Positions 6,570 through 16,400 of a DNA stretch of 22,721 nt are shown here, piece after piece; within the stretch, counting starts at the first letter, position 1; the number at the start of each line of letters is the position of its first letter. The DNA comes from a virus, in the IMG/VR virus record IMGVR_UViG_3300025120_000606, positions 1-22,721 of that record; one strand, given 5' to 3'. Made by a program: the position numbers and the translations under genes. The notes beneath the pieces are model-generated. The model saw only the letters and a program-made list of their open reading frames with translations, did no database searches and was not told the origin of the DNA.

Positions 6570-7483
6570 TGGCTGACGATTTTGACGTTTCTAAATACCT
6601 GCAAAGTATCAGCGTAGGCGCTCCCGATAGTAGCTTTGATAGTGACGGGTTTAACACAAACTATGACATGGGCAATTATGACCCCAATAATGAGTTTTAT
6701 GATTTTGGCAGCGGATTTAACGATGAAGGGTTTAACATTGATTTTCTTAATGATCTAGCTAGCGGAGATATATCAAAATACTCTGGCAGCGGTTTCGACG
6801 ACGACGGGTTTAACATAGATTATTATAATGATCTATTTTCCAACACATCCAAAAAAGACGACAAGAATGCGTTCCAAAGACTATTAGGTGCTTTTGGTGT
6901 TGGTGGTGGTGGAGATAAATCTAAAGTTGACCCTCTACAAGCATTGCTAGGCTTAGGTTTAGCCAGCTACGGTAAAGACCGTGGTTTCTTCAATCCTGAT
7001 GTACCCGATGTGGGCTACCAAGGTGAAATACCCAAGTATCAAGCCATCCAAGAAGTTGTTAAAGGTAGAGATGATTCAGGTCGTCGTCCCGGCAGTGGTG
7101 GAAGACGCTACATGTCAGACGTTATATACGCCAAAGCACCTGAGAACCAAGAGCCTATGTCCGTTGCAGAAGCTCAAGCCAAAGCAAAAGCTCAAGCACA
7201 AGGGTTTAATATAGGCGGCTACCTTAACGGTGACTCTGACGGGCAAGCTGATGAAGTTCCCGGTAGCATTGACGGCGTACAAGAAGCTAGACTTAGCCAC
7301 GGTGAATACGTGTTACCTGCTGACCTAGTATCTCTTTTAGGTAACGGTAACTCTGACGCAGGTGCAAAAGCCCTAGATGAGTTTATGGCTATGGTACGTA
7401 AGCAAGGCACTGGCACTGAGAAACAACAAAAGAACATTAAGGCTGACAAAGTTTTAGCATCTTTGATGCAAGGTAAGGGGTAA
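6569..7483 (+). CDS. Acidic repeat protein with DG-rich C-terminal module, virion region
   Basis: A 304-residue protein. The N-terminal 90 residues are very rich in Asp, Asn, Phe, Gly and Tyr and carry three copies of the pattern F-[DN]-x-[DE]-G-F-N-x-[DN]-[YF] at residues 23, 50 and 76; the last two lie in a 26-residue repeat. A Gly-rich hinge (about 110-118) follows. Residues about 211-282 form a compact module with IGGYLNGDSDGQADEVPGS, then LSHGEYVLPADLVSLLGNGN and DAGAKALDEFMAMVRK, a recognisable module in several marine phage structural-region proteins whose function I do not know. The DxDG and DGxxDxV patterns could bind calcium. Overlaps the previous stop by one base and precedes the next gene by 3 bases. 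Codon use matches the block. Confidence 0.65.
   Translation: MADDFDVSKYLQSISVGAPDSSFDSDGFNTNYDMGNYDPNNEFYDFGSGFNDEGFNIDFLNDLASGDISKYSGSGFDDDGFNIDYYNDLFSNTSKKDDKNAFQRLLGAFGVGGGGDKSKVDPLQALLGLGLASYGKDRGFFNPDVPDVGYQGEIPKYQAIQEVVKGRDDSGRRPGSGGRRYMSDVIYAKAPENQEPMSVAEAQAKAKAQAQGFNIGGYLNGDSDGQADEVPGSIDGVQEARLSHGEYVLPADLVSLLGNGNSDAGAKALDEFMAMVRKQGTGTEKQQKNIKADKVLASLMQGKG
6641..6841 (+). repeat. Three FDxDGFN repeats in the 304-residue protein
   Basis: Protein-level repeats at residues 23-32 (FDSDGFNTNY), 50-59 (FNDEGFNIDF) and 76-85 (FDDDGFNIDY). The second and third are part of a longer 26-residue unit that includes N-D-L-x-S after the core. The DNA copies have diverged at third positions, so these are older than the duplication in the upstream gene. 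Confidence 0.8.
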
Positions 7484-7486
7484 GTT

Positions 7487-8632
7487 ATGGCAGCAACTGA
7501 TTTAGGGGTTAACGATCCCAATAGTACTGTAGGGCAACCCGCAGGAACGTCAGGCGTTTTATCAGAGTTTGCGGGTGAATATGTATCCGATATGCTGGGT
7601 AAAACTAGAGCCTTAGCCGATAAACCTTATAATGCTTATGGTGGGCCACTTACTGCCGGTGCCTCTGGCTTACAGAATCAAGCCTTTGGCGGTTACGGCG
7701 CACTAGATCCCAATCAACAGACCGGCATTGGTAGTTTCGGTTTCGGTGCTGGGCCGGGTTCTTTTGGTTTTGGTAGTGCAGCGGGTCAAGGGTACTCACC
7801 GAGGTTTACCGCTGGTTCTGCTGACATGTCCGGTATGCAAGCAGGTAGTTTTACTGGGGATACTGCACAGCAGTACATGAACCCTTATCTACAGGCTGCA
7901 CTGAACCCTCAGATAGCCGAAGTCCGTAGACAAGAAGCAATCACACAGTCGCAAGATGCTGGTAGAGCCGCCCAAGCAGGGGCTTTTGGTGGGTCACGTT
8001 CATTTATTATGGATGCTGAAAGAGCACGTAATACAGGGCAACAGATTGCCGATATTACTGGTAAGGGCTACGCTAGTGCTTTTGATACCGCACAGCAACA
8101 GTTCAATACTGAACAAAACATGCGCCAGCGTATTGCTGAAGTCGGCTTAGATCAGTTTAACAAAGAACAAGCTGGCCTACGTACTGACGAAGCTGCTCGT
8201 AGAGGACAATTTAATACCGAAGCTGAACGCCTAGCTGCCTTCGATGAAGCAAGAAGGGGGCAGTTTAATGAAGAAGAACGTCGCCAAATGCAGTTCGATG
8301 AGTATGGTAGAAATCAGTTCAACGAAGAAGAACGCCGTAGAATTGACGCGGCAGAAGCTGATCGTCGTTATGGCCTATCCGCGCTAAGAGATATGAGTGC
8401 CGCTGGTGCCGCTGAACGAGATATAGCACAACAAGGTATTACCGCTGACTACTTACAGTATCAACAAGAGCAGCAGTATCCTTACGAACAGCTACAGTTT
8501 ATGCAGTCAATGCTTGAAGGCTTGCCAGTAGCCGCTAGAACACAATCATATGTTGCCCCCGGTTCTTTCCAAGAATTATCAGGTGCATCAGGTGGCGTAC
8601 TGGCGCTCCTAAGATCCTTGGGTATAGGGTAG
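7487..8632 (+). CDS. Helical virion protein with 18-residue Phe repeat, putative internal protein
   Basis: A 381-residue protein. Residues 1-60 are mixed, 60-125 are Gly/Phe/Ser-rich (FGFGAGPGSFGFGSA), and a segment at about 128-165 (QQYMNPYLQAALNPQIAEVRR to GAFGGSRS) matches a motif style seen in phage internal or DNA-injection proteins. Residues about 165-330 are one long polar helix. Within it phenylalanines at 206, 224, 242, 260 and 278, nearly all in a QFN context, are exactly 18 residues apart, with extra ones at 252 and 270. The C-terminus (GLPVAARTQSYVAP, then GASGGVLALLRSLGIG) ends in a small hydrophobic helix. The gene starts 3 bases after its neighbour. A rod-like virion protein, perhaps ejected with the DNA, is the best inference. 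Confidence 0.65.
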   Translation: MAATDLGVNDPNSTVGQPAGTSGVLSEFAGEYVSDMLGKTRALADKPYNAYGGPLTAGASGLQNQAFGGYGALDPNQQTGIGSFGFGAGPGSFGFGSAAGQGYSPRFTAGSADMSGMQAGSFTGDTAQQYMNPYLQAALNPQIAEVRRQEAITQSQDAGRAAQAGAFGGSRSFIMDAERARNTGQQIADITGKGYASAFDTAQQQFNTEQNMRQRIAEVGLDQFNKEQAGLRTDEAARRGQFNTEAERLAAFDEARRGQFNEEERRQMQFDEYGRNQFNEEERRRIDAAEADRRYGLSALRDMSAAGAAERDIAQQGITADYLQYQQEQQYPYEQLQFMQSMLEGLPVAARTQSYVAPGSFQELSGASGGVLALLRSLGIG

Positions 8633-8642
8633 GTAATTAAAA

Positions 8643-10394
8643 ATGTTAAATAATCCAATCCAGCAAATTGAGCGCACTAAAGACGCTTACGCAGGTAATC
8701 CAGAAGGACTACAGAAGCGTGCTAACATGTCAAAAGAACTTATAGACCTTCTGGCTATGCAGGCGTTGCAGTCAGATCTTGCCGCTCAAAAACGCAATAT
8801 GGCTATGCAGCAGCAAGGCAACCCCCAAACCGTTAAAGACCAACTAGAAGAAGGTCTCATGGGTGAGTATCGCCAAGAAGCCGCTAAAGACTTAGGTGTA
8901 AATCCAAGTGAAGGCGATGTAGTTGAGCGTACAGGCATAGCAGGGCAGCAAATGGCACGCAATCAGCAGATGGCTCAAGGCCCACAGATGCCACAAGGCG
9001 GTGGCGGTGTAGCCAGTCAAGCTGGCCCAGTTAATCTAGCTGGTGGTGGTATTGTTTCGTTTAAAAAAGGCTCAGAAGAAGAAGGCGCGGTAGAAGCAGA
9101 AGCAGATGTACTAGGCCAGTTCTTATTAGCCAGCGCAGCAGATCCTAAGAAAGCAGAACAAATGCGTAAGATTATGGAGAGGATACAAAAACGTAAAGGG
9201 GATGTTGGGCTACCGGAAGTAAAAGATGGTGGAGCAGGACTTGCGGAGTTCCGTAGAAGCCAAGGATTTGATACAAGCACTGATGACCCTTCTGCTGGCC
9301 CCTCTGCTGGCCCCTCTGCTGGTGGCATAGCAAGTTTACCTCCTTACGCAGCGCCAATAGATTTAATAACAGGTAAGCCACAAGATCTAACCCCGTTACC
9401 TCCCGGTGGTGGAGCTTTAGCCCCCCGAACAAAACCCGGTGGTGGAGCTATGATGACTCCCGAAATGATTAAAGAAGTTGAAGAAACCGTAGCCGCAGCC
9501 AAACCCCCTACAGTAGTACCCCCCGCCCCTTCTGCACCTGCAATAGATCCTGATGCGGGTATTAAAGCTGCACTAGAAAAATCTGCGAACTTAGATCCTG
9601 TAGCGCAAGCAAAAGCTAGATCAGAGGCTGTCAAAGACGATCTTGGTTTAGCCGAAGGCATTGCTACGTTAGGAGATCGTAAGGGGCGTAGAGAAAGAGC
9701 ATACGAAGAAACAACTGCTTCCGGTATGGATAACTTGATAGACTTACTTACGGCAGGTGGTCGTGGTGGTATTACTGGCGTAGGTGCTCGTAGTGGTCAG
9801 TTACGAAGAGAAGAAAACGCACGCCGTATGGCCTACGAAGACACTCTCGACGGTATAGAAGATAAGGCTATGACTCTTCGTTCTACCATAGGTGGTAAGG
9901 CTGCTACTAGCTACGACAACACCATGAAGACTATGTTGACTATCCAGCAAGGTGCTCAGAACTCACTACTGACCCTAAGCGCAAACGAACAAAAAGCTAT
10001 CAGGGAAGAGCGTGCTAATAACTTAGCAGAAGCTAGAAATGATCTAATGAGAGAGCAGGTCATAACGGGTACTTTTGTAGACGCAAGCACTATAGGTAAA
10101 TACCAAACCGCTGCTTCTGCCGCATTAAAAGTAGCCATAGACTCTGTAGACGCAGAGTACGCAACTAGAATTTCAAGAGCACAGTCAAAGGTAGACCAAG
10201 GCAAAGAAGGTGCAGAAGCAGCCCTACAAACCTTAATGTCCGAACGAGCAGCAGCTTACGAAAATCATCCAAGCTACGCTGTAGCAAAGGCTAACCAAGA
10301 GCAAGTGGATAAGTTTGCAAGCCAAGGTGCCACCGAAAGAAAAACACAGCAAGAAAGGCTGGAAGCATCGGCAGACTTTAATAAATATATCTAA
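8643..10394 (+). CDS. Structural-region protein with helical ends and Pro/Gly linker
   Basis: A 583-residue protein. The N-terminal 120 residues are helical and Gln/Met/Lys-rich (IERTKDAYAGNPEGLQKRAN, LIDLLAMQALQSDL); at about 130-140 is the short motif NLAGGGIVSFKKG; residues 195-300 are a Pro/Gly/Ala linker with three SAGP copies; the C-terminal 280 residues are predicted helical and coiled (LRREENARRMAYEDTLDGIE, NEQKAIREERANNLAEARND). No enzyme motif or signal peptide is present. The ribosome binding site is weak (GGTAATTAAAAATG). It lies 10 bases after the 381-residue gene and 9 before the giant gene, so it belongs to the same late transcript. A virion or assembly role is inferred; I do not recognise a specific function. 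Confidence 0.65.
   Translation: MLNNPIQQIERTKDAYAGNPEGLQKRANMSKELIDLLAMQALQSDLAAQKRNMAMQQQGNPQTVKDQLEEGLMGEYRQEAAKDLGVNPSEGDVVERTGIAGQQMARNQQMAQGPQMPQGGGGVASQAGPVNLAGGGIVSFKKGSEEEGAVEAEADVLGQFLLASAADPKKAEQMRKIMERIQKRKGDVGLPEVKDGGAGLAEFRRSQGFDTSTDDPSAGPSAGPSAGGIASLPPYAAPIDLITGKPQDLTPLPPGGGALAPRTKPGGGAMMTPEMIKEVEETVAAAKPPTVVPPAPSAPAIDPDAGIKAALEKSANLDPVAQAKARSEAVKDDLGLAEGIATLGDRKGRRERAYEETTASGMDNLIDLLTAGGRGGITGVGARSGQLRREENARRMAYEDTLDGIEDKAMTLRSTIGGKAATSYDNTMKTMLTIQQGAQNSLLTLSANEQKAIREERANNLAEARNDLMREQVITGTFVDASTIGKYQTAASAALKVAIDSVDAEYATRISRAQSKVDQGKEGAEAALQTLMSERAAAYENHPSYAVAKANQEQVDKFASQGATERKTQQERLEASADFNKYI
9288..9325 (+). repeat. Three short 12-bp repeats coding for SAGP
   Basis: Three near-identical units around TCTGCTGGCCCC code for SAGPSAGPSAG at about residues 216-226 of the 583-residue protein. 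This is a flexible linker expanded by slippage. Confidence 0.75.
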
Positions 10395-10403
10395 GGGTAA
10401 ATA

Positions 10404-13400
10404 ATGCCTACATTAGCCGAAGCTAAACGTGCAATAATAAACGCAGAAACAGCAGGGGACTTTGCAGCCGCTGATCGTATGCGTCGAGTTGTTCAACAAT
10501 TCGAGGGTGGAGCTACTCCAGAGCCAGTAGGCTCAAGCATGTTGGAAAGGCAACGGCAAATACAGGCTGAAGGACAAGCTAAGTATGCTGCGGCTAGGGC
10601 GGCTTATTCTCCCCCACAAGAAGAAACCGGCATCTTTGAAGACTTTACCACAGGTTTTGGTAGGGGCTTCGTAGGTGTAGGTGAGAGTGCTGCACTTGGC
10701 CTTGCTGCGTTAGCTGAAGAAGAAACTGAAACCCAGTTACGTGACCGTATTAAGTCTGTAGCTGACTCGTTTTCTCCTGAAGGTGGTGATCCTGAGTCGT
10801 TTACTAGCGGACTAGGTTCGGCGTTCGGCTCTATCGCAGGTATTGCTCTCCCCGCTGCTGGTATTGCTGTTGGCGCTGCTCCTTTGGGTGCCTCCGCTGC
10901 CCTTGCTTCAGGTCTTGCTACAGGTACTGCCGGTATATTAGGTGTAAGTGCCGCTGCTGGTGAAGCTAGTGAACGTGCTCGTGAAGCCGGTGTTAGTGAA
11001 GAAGTACGTAGCGCAGCTACCTTACGTGGTGCTCCAATTGGTTTGCTTGAAGTGCTACCTATGGCACGTTTTGTTAAGAGCATCGACGTACCTATACTAT
11101 CTAAGTTAGTAGACAAGCTAGGCCCAGAACAAGTAAACACGATTGGCGAGAAAGTACGTAGCGCCGCACTGACTGGTGGGTACGAAGCTGGGCAAGAAGT
11201 AGCTTCCGAAGCCCTACAGAATCTTAACGAACGGCAGTACAACGAAGCTGTCGAGATATTTGCTGGTGCTGGAGAAGCCGCTACATTCGGTGGTATAGCC
11301 GGTGGTGTCCTTGACCTGTTCCTTGGTAGACGCGCACGCGACATAAAACCAAAAACCCCTGCACCAGAGACTAAAGATGCTCCATCTGCTTTCGGTGAGC
11401 TAGACACAGAAGCAGAAGAAGCTGCTCAAGTCGGTGCTCGTGAACGTGCCAGTGCTGCGCTCCCAGAAGGAGAAGTAGACACAGAAGACATGTTCGCCCT
11501 TGAGAAAGAACAAGCAGAAAGAAGACTTGGTACACCAGAACCACAAGAAGTAGCTGTAGAAGAAGCAGACGCAGAAGTAATAAAGGCTAAGTTATTTGAA
11601 GGTTTGGATACCGATTCCTTTGATGGTGTAGCTACTCTACCTGAAGAACAACAACTAGAGTTTGCTTTTAGAAGTCAAGATCTAACTAGGGCTGAGAAGA
11701 AGGTTCTCGTGGACGCTGCTCGTGGCGTTGCTCCTGCTACTGAAGTATCTGCTAGTCAAACTTCTATGCTTGATCCAGTGCAGGGTGAGATAGATGCAGT
11801 GCCTCAAGCTGAAGCCGCGCCAGAAGTTGACGTAGCAGAAGTACGTGAACGGGTGTTTAAAGGGCTTAGTGAATCTGCCCGTAGCAAGCCGTTAAACGAA
11901 TTAACTACCAAGCAACAGCAAACAATAGCAAAGAGAGCACAAACCTTAGCCCCCGCAGAACTTACTGCACTTGAAGAAGTATTGGCCCAAGAAGCTGCCG
12001 CTCGACCTACTACAGAGGTACAAGAGACGTTCTTACCGGATACAGGCCCACAGTTACAAGGTTTACCCTCGCCAGAAAGTGAGCCGATTACGGTCACCTC
12101 TGAGGGAGAAGCGGCTACTGAACAGCAACGAAGACGCACTGACACATTAGCGGAAGTACGACAACAGCAATTAGACGCTGAACAAGCTGCGCGGGATGTA
12201 GTCACGGGGGATATGCCCGAAGCTAAAGCGCGGTTGTCCAGAGAACGTGACGCGGTTGCCGAACGAACGCAGCCTGATTTGTTTCCTGCTGAACTTGTTG
12301 TAGCAGAAGAAGCCGCTACAGAACCCGAAGTTGTCCCGGCGACTGAACCTTTGCGTGTAACATCTCAGACGCTAGACTCTTTAGCAGTTCCAGCGAGCGC
12401 ACCTATAAGACAAGAAATACCAGAAGGCGCTCTTTTAGATGACCCTGCTGTTTCCCCTAGAACTGGGAACCCGTTACCTGTAACTGTGCGAGAGCGGCTG
12501 GTTACATACGGCAGAAATAGAGGCTCAAGAGCGTTACAAACCAATATCGACAATCTGCTGCAAGGAGAGCCTGATGGCGTATCGACCAAGCAACGTGTTC
12601 TACCTACCACAACCCAAAGAAAACCTGACGCAGCAAGAGATAGAGCAAGCGATGTCGTTGATCTACAAGGCTTGGGAGACGGAGCAGTCAGTCAGGATAC
12701 CGTGGAACCTTTCACACCTGTCACAAGAACAGTGGGAAATGTTGGACGAGGCACTGGACGAACTGCTACTAGAGCAGGAGCAGTGTCTGCTCCACTAATA
12801 AACACCGAAACTCAAGCCCGAACAGCTAAGAAGAGCCAAGAAGAGTTTGCGTTAGATGATGCCGATACAGATATAGATGTAATGGCGACTGAGCTTGGGG
12901 AAGGGGTAGAAAGCGTACGTGCTAAAGCTGCACGTAATAAGGTGTTTAAAGGGTTTGAAGACAAGCGCGTACCGCAGCTATCGGTGCAGCAACAAAACAT
13001 CGTAGCTAAAAGAATAAATGCGCTAGAGCCTGCGGAGCGTGCCGCGTTAGAGAAAGAACTTACACTAGAGTCAGGAGATCCCGGTACGCGCACCGCGTCT
13101 CGTAAGCGAGAGGAAGGCATACCGCAGAACGAAAGGCCCGAAGCTATACGTCTTTTTCACGAAGACCAAGTAGCTGAAGCTAAAGAGTTTGGGGACGAAG
13201 TTATTCCGACGTTAGCGGAATCTAGTCGGTTGTTTACGGATATAGAGCAAAACTCTACTAGAGGTGAGATAAAAGAGAGTGCTAGAGACAAGTATCTAAT
13301 GAAAGTTAGCGACATGGCTGTTGACCCTAAAATGGCTGCGCTGATGAATGCGTCTCCAACTTACGGTCTGTTCGGGTCTAATAACGTAATAGAAGCAATA

Positions 13401-16400
13401 GATACTCCCCTAGAGTCTTCGGTAGTAGACGCACTCAACGCTGGAGATATTAAAGGTGCGTTAGAGGCGTTAAGTAAAACAACACCTGACAGACGCGCAC
13501 GCCGTGTTGCTAAGAAGTTAATAGAGTACGTTGGTACTACTAAGATAGTAGTTGTAGATACTACTCAGAACGACCCGACCAATATGTCTGCTGGGCAAGC
13601 TAGAAGCCTAAGTAAGCTATTCGCTAAAGAAAGAAACGGCGAATTACCCGCTGGATTGTTTGTAGGTGCTGATAACACAATACTGCTAAATCAAGATGGT
13701 GGTGTTAACGCTTACACGTTTTTGCATGAGATGACCCACGCTGCCACGTTGAACGAAGTTGTTAACAACCCACAGTCTAAAACGTCTAGGGATTTAATGG
13801 CGCTGTACAAAGCATCAGACTCTCTATTATCTGAAAGTTACGGTGAGATTTCTTACACGCCAGATCCTAAGTTGTCCGATGCTGCAAACGCTAAACGAAA
13901 AGACACTGTAGGGTTAGCCGAGTTTGTGGCTGAAGCATTTAGTAACCCAGAATTCCAACGTGAACTAGCAAAGATTAACGCAAAAGGCGAACCACTTAGT
14001 TCGTGGCGAAGACTCCTAGAAATAGTTGCTAGGTTCGTTGGTATAGATACTCGTGGTGCTTCAGCACAGGCCGAAGCGAACCGCCTTATAGAAGTTATTT
14101 TAGCCCCTGCTGTAGCCTACCGTGGTCTACCGAATGTACCTGCGTACTCCACAGCCGATGGCGTTAAGGAAGTAAATAAGAGGTTAGCTGAAGGTAGTAA
14201 GTCAAACCTAACAGAAAAACAGAGTAGAACTTCCATAATACGTGACTTCATGGATGTGTTTACTCCCGATCAGAATCCTTACCTAAAAGGTGTTATGCGT
14301 AAGACCTTGGGCATACTACCCAACCAACCAGTGTTCGATGACATTGCGGGTAAGCTAAACATTGAAGGCGCAAACCAGTTGGGTAATGCTATTAAAGAGC
14401 AGCGTGACCTACTAACCAAGTCTGAAGATATGGTTAAGAAAGCGTTAGACCCTATCGTGCGGTGGTCTACTACAGCGTCTGAAAATACAATGAAGGCGTT
14501 TAACAACCTTGTGTACTCCAGCACCATCGACGAAGTAGACCCAGAGTTAACCCTAGACGAAGCCACCAAGAAGTACGGTAAGCAGACTGTAGACACTGTA
14601 GACGGTACTAGCCAACTAAAGATAGACCGCTATAAAGAGCTACGTAAGGAATACAATAGCGGCACTTTAGGTAATGACGGTAGGCAAGCGTATAAGAACT
14701 TACGCAAGATATACGCAGACATTTCTAAGGACATGGTTGCTTCTTTAGAAGGTAGGATTGATGGCCTAAATGTAGATGAAGGTGTAAAGACTAGCCTTAA
14801 AAATCAAATGCTGGCTAGGATGCTGGCTGCATCGAACGTAGAGCCGTACTTCCCACTAACACGTAATGGTAAATACTGGTTGGCTGTACGAAATCCAAAG
14901 GACGTAGAGAACCCTGCCTATATTACATACGAGTCTCTAAAAGAACGTGGCCTCGCCAAAAAAGAATTTGAGGGTATGGGTTACAAAACTGAAGTCTATG
15001 ACCCTACTACACTTAGAAATTCCATGCAGAAGGATGCACCGTCAAGTGCGTTCATGGGACAAATATTAAGTATATTAAAAGACAAGAACATACCCGCAGC
15101 CACGCAAGAACAGATTGCACAACTATACATTGAGGCAATGCCAGAGACGGCTTTCTCCAAGTCACTGATTCGCCGTAAGAAATCTTTGGGTTACGACACG
15201 GATGCCATTGAAGCTGCTAGAAGTAAAGCATACGACATGGCTCGGCAGGCGGCTAGGCTACGTGGTAGTAACAAGATAGACGCACTTGCTAAAGCCGTGG
15301 AAGAAAGTTTCTACGCCAAAGAAAAAATAGTTACCGTAGAAAAAGATAAGAAAGGTGACGAAAAAGAAGTAGTGAAAGACGGTGAGTTCCTACGTAGCGA
15401 CCTACAAAATGACCGTGCAAGAGCCGTTTTAGAAGAAATGATAGACCGCGCACAGTTTGCTGTTAGCCCTCCAGCAGATGGGATAGCTCAGTTTGCAAAC
15501 CGAAATGCGTTTATATGGACTATAGGCTTCAACGCTTCCTCTGCACTGGTTAACCTGTCTCAGATACCGTTGTTTGCGTACCCTATGCTTTCAGGTGAGT
15601 ACGGGTACAAAGAAACCTTCGATGCTATAAGTACTTCAACTAAGCTGTTTACTGGTTCTAATGTACGCCATGCCAAGTCAGACCTGTACGGTAAAGATGT
15701 ACACTCCGAGAAGCTAACAGACAAGTACACCATACCTTCACTGGACAATTACTTTACCTATAAGAAAGTTGAAGGTAAGGGCGGCGAAGACGTTTATCAG
15801 TATTCAATACGAACTGATCTAAACCTTGATGATGCAAAAGCGAAAGAGTTAAAGCTGATACTACCTATGGTGCAACTTGCGGCTAAACGCGGAGAGCTAA
15901 ACACTTCCTTCTTAGCGGAGACATTAAGCGTAGATAACTCAGGCCGTGCGCTGACAAATTTTGATAAAGTTACTAACCTATCTGCGTTAATGTTCCACAG
16001 CGCGGAAGTTATGAACCGCCAAGTCACCATGATCGCAGCGTACAAGTTGGAACTGAATAAGCTGGCGGGTAAGAACAAACCTACAGCACTACAGCAGCAA
16101 CAAGCGGCAGAAACAGCCCTACACAGAACACAGCAGATTAACGGTGGTGCTACGCTAGAAACTGGCCCACGTTACGCACGCGAAGGTCTTGGTCGAGTAG
16201 CTCTTATGTACAAGGGTTACGGCATTCAGATGTACTACACAATGCTAAAGACCGGTAAGCAAGCTGTGGATAACATGTTCCCCGGAGATAACGCCGAAAG
16301 TAGAGAGCTACGTAACCAAGCATTCAAACAGCTTGCGGGTATACACCTGTCAGCCGTGTTCTTTGCGGGAATACAAGGCGTACCTCTATACGGTGCGGTG

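Noticed and set aside
6981-7214. 77-codon plus-strand frame inside the 304-residue gene
   Set aside because: Lys/Val-rich product without structure and no convincing ribosome binding site, unlike the nested frame at 12574.
7956-8150. 64-codon plus-strand frame inside the 381-residue gene, tested as a second nested gene
   Set aside because: No Shine-Dalgarno sequence of quality, a Leu/Val-rich irregular product, and the host frame keeps its normal repeats and codon use there.
10604-11407. 267-codon open frame on the minus strand opposite the start of the giant gene
   Set aside because: Ser/Pro/Ala/Arg-rich product without any domain, directly opposite a well-formed coding frame; a shadow of codon bias.
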